DNA of 15,473 nucleotides, taken from Caryophanales bacterium. GTDB taxonomy: Bacteria; Bacillota_I; Bacilli_A; RFN20; CAG-826. Position numbers and translations under genes: made by a program. A model generated the notes under the pieces. The model did not search any database, was not told where the DNA came from, and saw only the letters and a list, made by a program, of their open reading frames with translations. How positions within the stretch are numbered: position 1 is the first letter of the stretch; the number at the start of each line of letters is the position of its first letter. The stretch lies in contig JAEEHE010000121.1 in the NCBI GenBank assembly GCA_016280685.1, positions 1-15,473 on the forward strand. The letters are read 5' to 3'. Below are positions 1 through 6,252 of the stretch, in pieces.

Positions 1-1263
1 ATAGGTAGCGCTATTTCTATTACTATCGGTTAATTCAAAGTTTTGATAATAAACTTGGGCTCTTAAAATAACATCACCACTATAGGCAGTTGTACAAGTG
101 GTATTGGTATACGCCCCATGAGTGTAGAAAGAGAAACGATTACCTTTACCAAAATTAAAGTGTTGATTTTGATTAAAAGCGTCGATGCTCCAAATTCTCG
201 TCCATCCACCGCTCCAACCTTTAATGGTGGCAGCTTTATTACCGCTATGTTTCATAGAGGTGGTTAGATTCAAATAATCAGAAGATATCGCACAGTCAAA
301 ACTAGAACTCTTAATCCAAGTTTTATAACCGCCACCGCCATAGTCGGCGTAATAATTCGCTCTTAGACCGGTAGCACTATATAAATTAGTAGCGTCATTT
401 GTATATCCGGAGCCTGTAGAACCATATTGTTCAAAGTCTTCCATGATATAGACTCTATTGAATAAAGTGATTTCTGGAGCGTTACTACCAGAGATATTTA
501 ATACTTCTAAAGAATGATAATCAGAACTGACTTTACCGCTATAAATGAAGGAATTATTTGATAATGCCATGGTGAAATAACCACTGCCATCTATAGAAAT
601 TGTGCCTGTTAAATTATTTAAAGTAACACTATTACCATTTCTCGTTAGTGTATAAACTGTGCCATCTTGGGCTTTCGCGTTATATGTTTTTCCTAATCTT
701 TCGTATGTATAACCCGCTTCCGTACATGTATAGGAAATAGTGATGCTCGTAATTGTTGTTGCAGCATCTAAATTATTAATCATGAAATAATTCGGATGAG
801 AGAGGAAATTCGCGGTGACACCACTGGTGAGATAAATTTTATTATCATCATAGACTTTATTATCTCCAGCGATGCCTTCTTGAACATATAAACGACCACC
901 ACTAAAAGTGACGGAAATAGAGACGGCATTAGTGACTCTTCCTTCGTAAGTAGCGGAACTACTATAGTTATAAATTCTTCCTCGAGGAGAAAGAACTAGA
1001 TTATTGTTACTATCTTTCTTTGCTAGATAATAATTCACAGTAGGAGCGTCTTGTTTAGGAAAAGATTGTGTGACTAATTCTTGATATGAGGTAGTTAAAT
1101 TAGAAGAAGAAAAAGCGCTATTATTCAAAGTCATTGAATATGTATCAGCGTCAACTTTTTTAAAGAATGATTGAGAATTGATCTTCGCAAATGAAGCAAA
1201 AATACCAATCAATAATGATGTAGTAAAAACTACACCGAAAGTAATTAGTCTTCCTCTTTTCAT
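1..1263 (-). CDS. Secreted surface protein, N-terminal part (3' end outside window)
   Basis: An open frame starts at the ATG complementary to 1261-1263 and stays open for 421 codons to the window edge, so the C-terminus is missing. The start is supported by a GAGG Shine-Dalgarno about 9 nt upstream. Residues 1-6 are basic (MKRGR) and about 8-25 are hydrophobic, a Sec signal peptide or N-terminal anchor. Residues about 100-184 resemble the N-terminal domain of the beta-helix protein encoded at 6253-9855: both contain a P-x-YF-x-I-x-NL segment followed by I-x-I-x-Y-x-C, with the Cys at 180 here and at 174 there. From M274 a new domain begins with EDFEQYGSTGSGYT and continues with W/G-rich strands (KGWSGGWTRIWS, FGKGNRFSFYTHG), which look like a carbohydrate-binding jelly-roll. 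No catalytic motif is visible. I infer an exported or cell-surface glycan-binding protein; the exact family is not recognised. Confidence 0.85.
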   Translation of the reverse strand, partial: MKRGRLITFGVVFTTSLLIGIFASFAKINSQSFFKKVDADTYSMTLNNSAFSSSNLTTSYQELVTQSFPKQDAPTVNYYLAKKDSNNNLVLSPRGRIYNYSSSATYEGRVTNAVSISVTFSGGRLYVQEGIAGDNKVYDDNKIYLTSGVTANFLSHPNYFMINNLDAATTITSITISYTCTEAGYTYERLGKTYNAKAQDGTVYTLTRNGNSVTLNNLTGTISIDGSGYFTMALSNNSFIYSGKVSSDYHSLEVLNISGSNAPEITLFNRVYIMEDFEQYGSTGSGYTNDATNLYSATGLRANYYADYGGGGYKTWIKSSSFDCAISSDYLNLTTSMKHSGNKAATIKGWSGGWTRIWSIDAFNQNQHFNFGKGNRFSFYTHGAYTNTTCTTAYSGDVILRAQVYYQNFELTDSNRNSATY

Positions 1264-1338
1264 ATAGAATACCTCGATAAACTCAAAATAAACTATATAA
1301 AAGTAATAAGGAAATATGTTTTTCGTAAACATTTTATC

Positions 1339-1390
1339 TTTGATATATCAAAAACAAATTTGTGTTTACTATTTGTGTTTATTTGTTTAC
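1339..1390 (-). promoter_or_regulatory. Palindrome and 13-bp repeats upstream of the secreted-protein gene
   Basis: The intergenic stretch 1264-1410 lies upstream of the gene at 1-1263. It contains a perfect 14-bp palindrome TTTGATATATCAAA (1339-1352). It also has ATTTGTGTTTA twice with a 13-bp period (1358-1368 and 1371-1381), followed by ATTTGTTTAC (1381-1390). Read in the direction of the gene, 1359-1342 gives ATTTGTTTTTGATATATC, close to the element at 6181-6200 before the beta-helix gene. The TTGATA within it could be a -35 box, but I see no well-spaced -10. A regulator-binding site is inferred. No convincing terminator for the preceding lipoprotein gene is present; an AAAGT/ACTTT hairpin near 1405 is too weak to call. 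Confidence 0.4.
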
Positions 1391-1410
1391 TGAACAAAGC
1401 AAAAAAGTTA

Positions 1411-2586
1411 TTACTTTTCTAACATTATATTCTTTAGAGAACTAATCTCATCATCGGTGACATCACAAACAGTTTTTAAATAATTAGTGACCGCTTCTTG
1501 ATAGCTACCATTAGGCGCATAGGTCCTCCATAAGGAATCGACGCATTTACCCATCGCCACATAATTATTGTAATCATCTTGCATAACACCGGATTTATCA
1601 AACGACAATGTCTCATAATCGATGCTACTTCTCCATCTTTTGGCATAGGGAGAAAAAGATGTTAATTCAAAATCTTTATAAATATCATCCACCGATAAAC
1701 CTAATACACCTTCAATGAGCATGCAGACGGTGCCAGTTCTATCCGCACCGGCATTGCAATGGATATAAACAGGATAATTAGATTCATCCGCGAGGAATGA
1801 GAATATCTTCTTAATGAATATCGGAGCGTTCTTATTATATTTTCTCGGTACAGGATTATTCTGCTGGAAATCAGGCAAGATTTCCGAATCCACCATAAAG
1901 GCGACTGTTAAATAAGGATAAGTCTCATCAAAGATATTGAGGGTTTGACCAAAATTATCATTTTCATTTCTTAAATCAATTTCCCCATAAATTTTTAAAG
2001 AATCCATCAAAACAGCGCGTCCCTTATCACTATAAGCGGGTGTGTTGTCGTAATAATTAGGCTTACCACCACGGATGATTTTATCAAAGTTTAGTCTCTT
2101 TCCGCCTTCCGCTTTCCATCCGCCTAAATCTCTAACATTATTCATGCCGTCAACCGTATAAAAAGTACCAGGTTCTTTTTTTGTGGTAATTTTACCGGTC
2201 TTCACATAATTGCTCGGATCGTTATATTCATTGATACGATAATAATAAGTTCGACCAGGAATCGCACCAAATGTAGGGACAGGATTAAAAAAAGAAACCA
2301 TCTTAAATGAATCTTTATAATCTTCATATTCCGATAATTCTATTTCATACATATTAAAATCATTTTCAGGATCTTTCCCTACGGTAATAAAACCTGCTTG
2401 TTGATCGTGTTGCCCAATAGATGAAGTGAGAATTTCACAAATTGTCTTTTCTTTTTTCGCAGAGACGAATTTCCTAATTGTCTCATCTCTTAAATCTAAT
2501 TCTTTAGACTGATTGCAACCCGCAATAGAAAAAGACAAGACACTAATCAAACTAATGGGTAATAATACACTGATAATTTTTTTCAT
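1411..2586 (-). CDS. Lipoprotein with tyrosine-phosphatase domain
   Basis: 391 residues. The N-terminus is a lipoprotein signal peptide with the lipobox SIAGC, so Cys24 would be lipidated and the protein anchored outside the membrane. Residues about 45-140 look like a fibronectin-III-type beta domain (ending with PGRTYYYRINEY and a TGKITTK strand). From about residue 150 the segment NVRDLGGW and the P-loop HCNAGADRTG (catalytic Cys277, Arg283, C-x5-R) identify a Y_phosphatase3-type protein tyrosine or lipid phosphatase domain; the preceding RNEND and DxxYPYL segments fit this family. Substrate is unknown: phosphotyrosine, phosphoinositide or another phosphate ester are possible. The start at 2586 gives a complete lipobox. 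The gene follows the GNAT gene by 22 nt and is probably co-transcribed with it. Catalytic residues are intact, so activity outside the cell is expected. Confidence 0.9.
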   Translation of the reverse strand: MKKIISVLLPISLISVLSFSIAGCNQSKELDLRDETIRKFVSAKKEKTICEILTSSIGQHDQQAGFITVGKDPENDFNMYEIELSEYEDYKDSFKMVSFFNPVPTFGAIPGRTYYYRINEYNDPSNYVKTGKITTKKEPGTFYTVDGMNNVRDLGGWKAEGGKRLNFDKIIRGGKPNYYDNTPAYSDKGRAVLMDSLKIYGEIDLRNENDNFGQTLNIFDETYPYLTVAFMVDSEILPDFQQNNPVPRKYNKNAPIFIKKIFSFLADESNYPVYIHCNAGADRTGTVCMLIEGVLGLSVDDIYKDFELTSFSPYAKRWRSSIDYETLSFDKSGVMQDDYNNYVAMGKCVDSLWRTYAPNGSYQEAVTNYLKTVCDVTDDEISSLKNIMLEK

Positions 2587-2608
2587 AAACTTATTATAGA
2601 TAGGATCA

Positions 2609-3139
2609 TTATTTTTTAATAGTCACCCAGTAGCGTTCAACGATACTACCATCATCTTCCACTACTTCGTTTTCTAAAACACCACCATTTTTCATAATAG
2701 CTTTCTTAGAACCAATGTTATCTTTATCGCAAGTGATAAGCGCTTTATCAATTCCTAATTTTTGGCATTCTATTAAAGCTAATCTAATGATTTCTGTGCC
2801 ATAGCCTTTTCTTCTTTCACTTGGTCTAATGCCATCGCCAATATGACCACCAGTTTTAAGGAGGTTATCATTCAAATAATGACGGATATTGACCGCACCG
2901 ATAAGTCTATTTCTATCAACATCCAAGAGAAATAATGTTGTGCCCGGAACATGTTTTCCATCAGGAACTATATAATCTAAATGTTCTAAATAGTATGCAA
3001 AATCCCGATAATCATTCTTAAAAATAGCCCAAGGAGAACGATTTGTGTGATTGATTTCTTGATCTAATTTCCATTCCTCAATCATCTCGCCAAGAGGCTT
3101 TTCATATTCTTTTGTTAACTTAATCAATTTGCAGTTCAT
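2609..3139 (-). CDS. GNAT-family N-acetyltransferase
   Basis: 176 residues, a normal length for a single GNAT domain. The acetyl-CoA pyrophosphate-binding motif is RRKGYG (residues 109-114), preceded by the beta-4 strand GGHIGDGIRP and followed by helix alpha-3 TEIIRLALIECQKLG. The later CDKDNIGSKKAIMKNGG is the usual C-terminal motif in which N and K/A residues face the substrate. It resembles the RimJ/RimL-like and YjaB-like small-molecule acetyltransferases; the acceptor cannot be told from sequence. The ATG lies 2 nt after the stop of a 40-codon frame, so translation is probably coupled to that small gene; the purine run AGAAGAG ahead of the ATG is a modest ribosome-binding site. The stop is 22 nt from the lipoprotein phosphatase gene. 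Confidence 0.88.
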   Translation of the reverse strand: MNCKLIKLTKEYEKPLGEMIEEWKLDQEINHTNRSPWAIFKNDYRDFAYYLEHLDYIVPDGKHVPGTTLFLLDVDRNRLIGAVNIRHYLNDNLLKTGGHIGDGIRPSERRKGYGTEIIRLALIECQKLGIDKALITCDKDNIGSKKAIMKNGGVLENEVVEDDGSIVERYWVTIKK

Positions 3140-3141
3140 TC

Positions 3142-3264
3142 TTATTTCTCTTCTAATAGACTACGGAGAATCCAATCTTTGATAAAGTCTTTTTCTTTCT
3201 CACTATGAATATAATGTTCGGTATCTTTTCTAATTGTCAATTTGGAAATGGTTTCTTTAGACAT
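3142..3264 (-). CDS. Small 40-residue protein, coupled to the GNAT gene
   Basis: A complete 40-codon frame starts at the ATG complementary to 3262-3264 and ends with TAA at 3144-3142. The product begins MSKETISKLTIRKD and ends KDWILRSLLEEK; it is highly charged, with a predicted amphipathic C-terminal helix and no membrane segment or Cys. Its stop is 2 nt from the ATG of the GNAT gene, the tight spacing seen in translationally coupled pairs, which is the main reason to call it. An in-frame TGA lies 9 nt upstream of the ATG, so the frame cannot be longer. No strong Shine-Dalgarno precedes it. I do not recognise the family. Alternatives are a leader peptide for the GNAT gene or a chance frame. 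Confidence 0.5.
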   Translation of the reverse strand: MSKETISKLTIRKDTEHYIHSEKEKDFIKDWILRSLLEEK

Positions 3265-3287
3265 AGTAGTTCACATTCTTTACATTT

Positions 3288-3296
3288 TGTTATAAT
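3288..3296 (+). promoter_or_regulatory. Extended -10 promoter of small RNA copy 1
   Basis: TGTTATAAT is a TGn-TATAAT extended -10. No good TTGACA-like -35 is present at 16-18 nt, as is common when TGn is present. A start near 3302-3304 is predicted. The same arrangement recurs 78 nt downstream. Confidence 0.55.
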
Positions 3297-3301
3297 ATAA
3301 C

Positions 3302-3361
3302 CAGAAGAACGGAGTCCTCACAAGCACTTGGGTTATGTAGCCATGGAGACTCTTTTATTTT
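3302..3361 (+). ncRNA. Putative small RNA, copy 1 (about 58 nt)
   Basis: The predicted transcript begins about 7 nt after the extended -10 with CAGAAGAACG. A closing stem GAGTC (3312-3316) pairs with GACTC (3348-3352) and is followed by TTTTATTTT, a rho-independent terminator tail on the plus strand. An inner hairpin GGTT/AGCC (3331-3334 with 3339-3342) can form. There is no ORF with a ribosome-binding site in it. Flanking genes on both sides are on the minus strand, so this is not a leader of a downstream plus-strand gene. Function is unknown. It could act as a trans-acting antisense RNA through the variable loop, or be a structured RNA of an unlisted class. Confidence 0.5.
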
Positions 3362-3365
3362 AATT

Positions 3366-3374
3366 TGCTATAAT
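3366..3374 (+). promoter_or_regulatory. Extended -10 promoter of small RNA copy 2
   Basis: TGCTATAAT is again TGn-TATAAT. It begins only about 5 nt after the T-tract of copy 1, so each copy has its own promoter and terminator. A start near 3380-3382 is predicted. Confidence 0.55.
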
Positions 3375-3379
3375 ATAAC

Positions 3380-3440
3380 CAGAAGAACGGAGCCTCACCG
3401 ACACTTTACTGGAATTTAGTGGATTGGGCTCTTTTATTTT
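3380..3440 (+). ncRNA. Putative small RNA, copy 2 (about 59 nt)
   Basis: It shares the 5' CAGAAGAACGGAG with copy 1. The closing stem is GAGCC (3390-3394) with GGCTC (3427-3431), then TTTTATTTT. Relative to copy 1 the fourth stem pair has changed from T-A to C-G on both sides, a compensatory change that supports the stem. An inner CACT/AGTG hairpin (3402-3405 with 3418-3421) can form; the loop sequence is unrelated to that of copy 1. The T-tract runs into the stop codon of the minus-strand GNAT gene (3439-3441). Read on the minus strand the same stem could weakly terminate that gene, but the T-tract there is poor. Confidence 0.5.
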
Positions 3441-3927
3441 AATAATCGAATTCGTTATTACCTATTTTAATAATTGTTTTTGTTTCTTCGTTCTTAAATG
3501 GTTTTCTTATTTCAATCAGATTTAATACTGTATAGCCTTTAGATTTTAAGAATTTGATAATAGGTTCATTATTCGGATGAACATAATTGAACAATGTATC
3601 TTCTCCAATTTCTTTTGATCTTTCTTCTGCTTTAGAGAATAGAAGAGAGGCCACACCTTTTCGACGATAGTCTTCACTCACGAATAGTTGCTCTACCCAA
3701 ATCACACCATCGACTTTTAAAATCATATAACCGATAATTTGTTCCTTTTCCACGCATAAATAAATCGGATAGTTTTCGTCATTAACAAAGCTATTTAGTT
3801 CATCTTTTGCATTATCGAGGTCTGGATCAGTTTCAAGACCTTTAAATTTTCTTAATTGAACGCGAAACAAAGAGAGTAATTCAGCAGTTTGATTAAAATA
3901 TTTTTTATCAAATAAGATAACTTCCAT
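3439..3927 (-). CDS. GNAT-family N-acetyltransferase
   Basis: 162 residues with a single GNAT fold. The acetyl-CoA motif is YRRKGVA (residues 87-93) after the beta-4 strand VIWVEQLFVSED, followed by helix SLLFSKAEERSKEIG and the C-terminal HPNNEPIIKFLKSKGY motif typical of this family. The acceptor is unknown. The ATG is preceded by a good GAGAGGTG Shine-Dalgarno located in the 17-nt gap after the AlkD-like gene, which fits an operon with it. It is not a recent duplicate of the GNAT at 2609-3139: the two are alike only in the family motifs. Confidence 0.88.
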   Translation of the reverse strand: MEVILFDKKYFNQTAELLSLFRVQLRKFKGLETDPDLDNAKDELNSFVNDENYPIYLCVEKEQIIGYMILKVDGVIWVEQLFVSEDYRRKGVASLLFSKAEERSKEIGEDTLFNYVHPNNEPIIKFLKSKGYTVLNLIEIRKPFKNEETKTIIKIGNNEFDY

Positions 3928-3944
3928 TCCTAGACACCTCTCTT

Positions 3945-4619
3945 TTATATTTTTAATTTCTTGAGATATTGTTTATGTTCATCACTGACGCGATAGGACT
4001 CCACCGCTTTTTGAATAGCTTTATTGTGGATAAACTTGTCAAATCTTTTTTCTTCGATAACTTTGACAAAAGAATCGTAGTTCTTCGCTAGTCCTGTAGC
4101 AAGATACCAAGCAATCATCATTTTGACATAATAATCATCTAATTTAACTTCTTCTACTTTTAGTAGATATTCTTCTTTGAATTCATCGCCTAGATAATAA
4201 TTCATCAAACACTTCACCGCATATCTGACACGATATATTTCTTGGCTTTTAAGCCAATCATATATGACAGAAATTAATTTATCTAAATGCTTATATAAGT
4301 GTTTATTGCATATCGTGTCACAAGTGGACCAGTTAGAAACATAAGGAAGAAAAGCATCAACTTTTTCTATAAAGAAATCATAATCTTTGATACTGGAAAG
4401 AATTAAAGCGTGTAAGATATTTTCCTCATGATATTGATGAGGTAGTTCTTTAAGAAAAACATCTCTTTCCTTATCATCTAATTCTTTCGCGTATTTCTTG
4501 ATGATGGGTAAACGCACACCGATAAAGGTTTTTTCATCAACATTCGGAATTAGAGGTAAAGTAAAATCACGGTATTTTTGATCTTTTTGCGATAATAAAT
4601 ACTTTTGTATTTCTGTCAT
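3945..4619 (-). CDS. AlkD-like DNA alkylation repair protein (HEAT-like repeats)
   Basis: 224 residues, the usual length for the AlkD/AlkC-type DNA glycosylase family (DNA alkylation repair enzyme, PF08713 type). The helical repeat pattern runs throughout: RLPIIKKYAKEL, NILHALILSS, WSTCDTICNKHL, YRVRYAVKCLMNYYL, YVKMMIAWYLATGL. W97 and D101 match the W-x3-D spacing of the active-site pair of Bacillus AlkD (W109/D113), and W171 in MMIAWYLA occupies the region of its second conserved Trp. The expected role is removal of 3- and 7-alkylated purines from DNA in the cytoplasm. It is 11 nt from the GH13 gene and 17 nt from the downstream GNAT gene, so probably co-transcribed. Activity versus a non-catalytic DNA-binding role cannot be decided from sequence. 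Confidence 0.9.
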   Translation of the reverse strand: MTEIQKYLLSQKDQKYRDFTLPLIPNVDEKTFIGVRLPIIKKYAKELDDKERDVFLKELPHQYHEENILHALILSSIKDYDFFIEKVDAFLPYVSNWSTCDTICNKHLYKHLDKLISVIYDWLKSQEIYRVRYAVKCLMNYYLGDEFKEEYLLKVEEVKLDDYYVKMMIAWYLATGLAKNYDSFVKVIEEKRFDKFIHNKAIQKAVESYRVSDEHKQYLKKLKI

Positions 4620-4630
4620 ATCTTTTTTAT

Positions 4631-6109
4631 CTATAAAAACATCAAAACTGATTCTTTATCAGATAACTCTTTTTTATTATCTCCAGAATGAATGATGACT
4701 TTGCTTTCATCTAAGGGAATCACTCTATCGCTAATATTCATATAAAGAACGAGTTTATTTCTCTTAATGGACACTAAACCATTATCATTATTTATTTCTA
4801 CTTCGTTATTACGTAAATCATCGTATTGTTTTCTTATAGAGATCAACTTTTTAATATAATTCAAAAGGGACTTCTCATCTTTAAGACTATCTTCGACATT
4901 ATTCTTATTCGCAAGCATTGTGGGAAGATATAATTCCCCTTTAGTGTTAGAGAATCCACCATTTCTAGATTTATTCCACTGCATGGGGGTTCTACTTCCG
5001 GTTCTACCATAGCCACCATCTTTAGATGTGAGATTAGAAGTCTTCATACCGATTTCATCACCGGCATAAATAAAGGGCATGCCAGGCATTGAAAGTAAGA
5101 ACATATAGAAACTTCTTAATTCTTTATCATTAAGTTTACCGGCAATTCTCACCGTGTCATGGTTACCAGAAATAAGTGAGATAAAAGAATTATATTCTTT
5201 GGCATAATCCAAATCTCTCTTCAACACTTCTAGAGCACGGTCGACTTCAAATCCATCGAAGAATCTATCATCATAAAAGACCATTCTAGTGTATATATTT
5301 TCACCACTATTAAGGATAAAATCACCGTCAAAACCGGCTTTAAATGGTAATGAAGGAATATATCCCCATTCACTAACAAATATGGAATCCGGGAATTCTT
5401 TTCTAATTTTACCGAATAGATAATGCCACACTTCAATAGTTGCGGTCTTTTCTCTCCAATCATCATTTTTGACTAGAGAAGAGGCCATATCTACACGGAA
5501 ACCATCCGCTCCTCTCTTCAGCCAGAATCTCATAATATCTAATAAGTAGTTTCTCGCTAAGAAAGTTCTCTCATCTTTATAAGACATTTGCCATGGAGCG
5601 TTAATCTCATTAAAGCCATAATTAAAGGCTGGCTGAATAGCGAAGAAATTGACGGCGTATCCACTATCTCTATCATAGACACCTCTAATAATGTCTATAT
5701 CACGAGAAACAGTCCAAGCGGAATCGGTCCATATGAAGAGATCAGAATATTCATTTCTTTTTGGTTCCGCACTTTTTAAGAAGACAGGGTTTTCATTACT
5801 TGCGTGTCCCGCGACCAAATCGATGATAACTTTAATTCCTAAATCATGGGCTCTTTTAATCATCGCATCAAAGTCTTTTAAAGTTCCAAAGCGAGAATCG
5901 ACATCGAAGAAATCACTAACATCATATCCACCATCTTTGAATGGAGATTTATAAAATGGATTAATCCATATAGCATTAAATCCTAAATCTTTAACATAAT
6001 CTAGTTTTTCTTTAATACCATTGAGATCACCAATTCCATCACCATTAGAATCATAAAAAGAAGTGGGATAGATTTCGTAAAAAATTAAATCTTTGAAATA
6101 GTCTTTCAT
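4631..6109 (-). CDS. Cytoplasmic GH13 alpha-glucosidase/amylase-family enzyme
   Basis: 492 residues from the ATG at 6109, which has an AAAGGA Shine-Dalgarno. A TTG at 6148 in the same frame overlaps the promoter and is rejected as the start. No signal peptide, so it acts inside the cell, most likely on imported alpha-glucosides. The GH13 signature regions are all present: DLVAGH (D97, H102) for region I, GFRVDMASS (nucleophile D207), FVSEWG (acid/base E247) and SGNHDTVR (transition-state stabiliser D318), plus GDEIGM and TPMQW further on. Region I has Gly where many members have Asn. A TPMQW segment is typical of oligo-1,6-glucosidase, dextran glucosidase and related subfamilies, but substrate and subfamily are not fixed by what I can see. 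It is the first gene of the 6109-to-1411 run and ends with TAG. Confidence 0.93.
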   Translation of the reverse strand: MKDYFKDLIFYEIYPTSFYDSNGDGIGDLNGIKEKLDYVKDLGFNAIWINPFYKSPFKDGGYDVSDFFDVDSRFGTLKDFDAMIKRAHDLGIKVIIDLVAGHASNENPVFLKSAEPKRNEYSDLFIWTDSAWTVSRDIDIIRGVYDRDSGYAVNFFAIQPAFNYGFNEINAPWQMSYKDERTFLARNYLLDIMRFWLKRGADGFRVDMASSLVKNDDWREKTATIEVWHYLFGKIRKEFPDSIFVSEWGYIPSLPFKAGFDGDFILNSGENIYTRMVFYDDRFFDGFEVDRALEVLKRDLDYAKEYNSFISLISGNHDTVRIAGKLNDKELRSFYMFLLSMPGMPFIYAGDEIGMKTSNLTSKDGGYGRTGSRTPMQWNKSRNGGFSNTKGELYLPTMLANKNNVEDSLKDEKSLLNYIKKLISIRKQYDDLRNNEVEINNDNGLVSIKRNKLVLYMNISDRVIPLDESKVIIHSGDNKKELSDKESVLMFL

Positions 6110-6138
6110 ATTTAATAATCCTTTATTAATATGTCTAT

Positions 6139-6147
6139 ATTTTAGCA
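6139..6147 (-). promoter_or_regulatory. Extended -10 promoter for the GH13 gene run
   Basis: On the minus strand TGCTAAAAT is a TGn-type extended -10, placing the start near 6132 and giving a 20-25 nt leader that contains the AAAGGA ribosome-binding site. The -35 region is not recognisable. Confidence 0.45.
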
Positions 6148-6180
6148 AAGTGATATAACGTTTTTAAATCAGTTAATAAT

Positions 6181-6200
6181 ATTTGTGTTTTTGATAAATA
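6181..6200 (+). promoter_or_regulatory. Element shared with other secreted-protein promoters
   Basis: The sequence begins ATTTGTGTTTTTGATA and lies between the divergent promoters. It contains a -35-like TTGATA and matches, in the same orientation relative to the gene, the element at 1342-1359. A looser match, ATTGCGTTTTGGAA, precedes the gene at 9924-11639. A common regulator is inferred only. Confidence 0.35.
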
Positions 6201-6237
6201 ATAATCCCTTTTTGGTTATATTATTTATTTTTGCCTT

Positions 6238-6246
6238 TGTTATAAT
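6238..6246 (+). promoter_or_regulatory. Extended -10 promoter of the beta-helix gene
   Basis: TGTTATAAT is identical to the -10 region of small RNA copy 1. Its end is only 6 nt from the ATG, so transcription should start at or within a base or two of the start codon. A second TATATT at 6217-6222 is possible with a 20-nt spacer to TTGATA (6191-6196), but would still leave no Shine-Dalgarno. Confidence 0.6.
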
Positions 6247-6252
6247 GAAAAC

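Larger units (their letters stand above)
3286..3440 (+). repeat. Tandem duplication of a promoter-stem-terminator unit (78-bp period)
   Basis: Two units lie head to tail. Positions 3286-3314 and 3364-3392 match at all but one or two bases and include TATAATATAACCAGAAG followed by AACGGAG. Both units end with CTCTTTTATTTTAA. The middle about 30 nt is unrelated between copies. This pattern (constant ends, variable core) is what makes the two units look like transcribed elements and not a simple duplication that has drifted evenly. Confidence 0.8.

Noticed and set aside
1400..1425. Terminator after the lipoprotein phosphatase gene
   Set aside because: The only hairpin there is an AT-only AAAGT/ACTTT stem, too weak to support.
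3286..3440. Miniature CRISPR array or type III toxin-antitoxin repeat
   Set aside because: Only two units, each with its own promoter and terminator; no cas genes; no toxin gene beside it; unit length and layout do not fit either system.
2609..3927. The two GNAT genes as a tandem duplication
   Set aside because: They share only family motifs and differ in length and flanking segments.
5230..5954. Open frames on both strands overlapping the GH13 gene (63-87 codons)
   Set aside because: They lie entirely inside a well-supported gene with all GH13 motifs, have no ribosome-binding sites and no recognisable products.
6110..6148. Longer GH13 start at TTG 6148
   Set aside because: It overlaps the likely extended -10 and has no Shine-Dalgarno; the ATG at 6109 has AAAGGA upstream and begins with the usual GH13 N-terminus.
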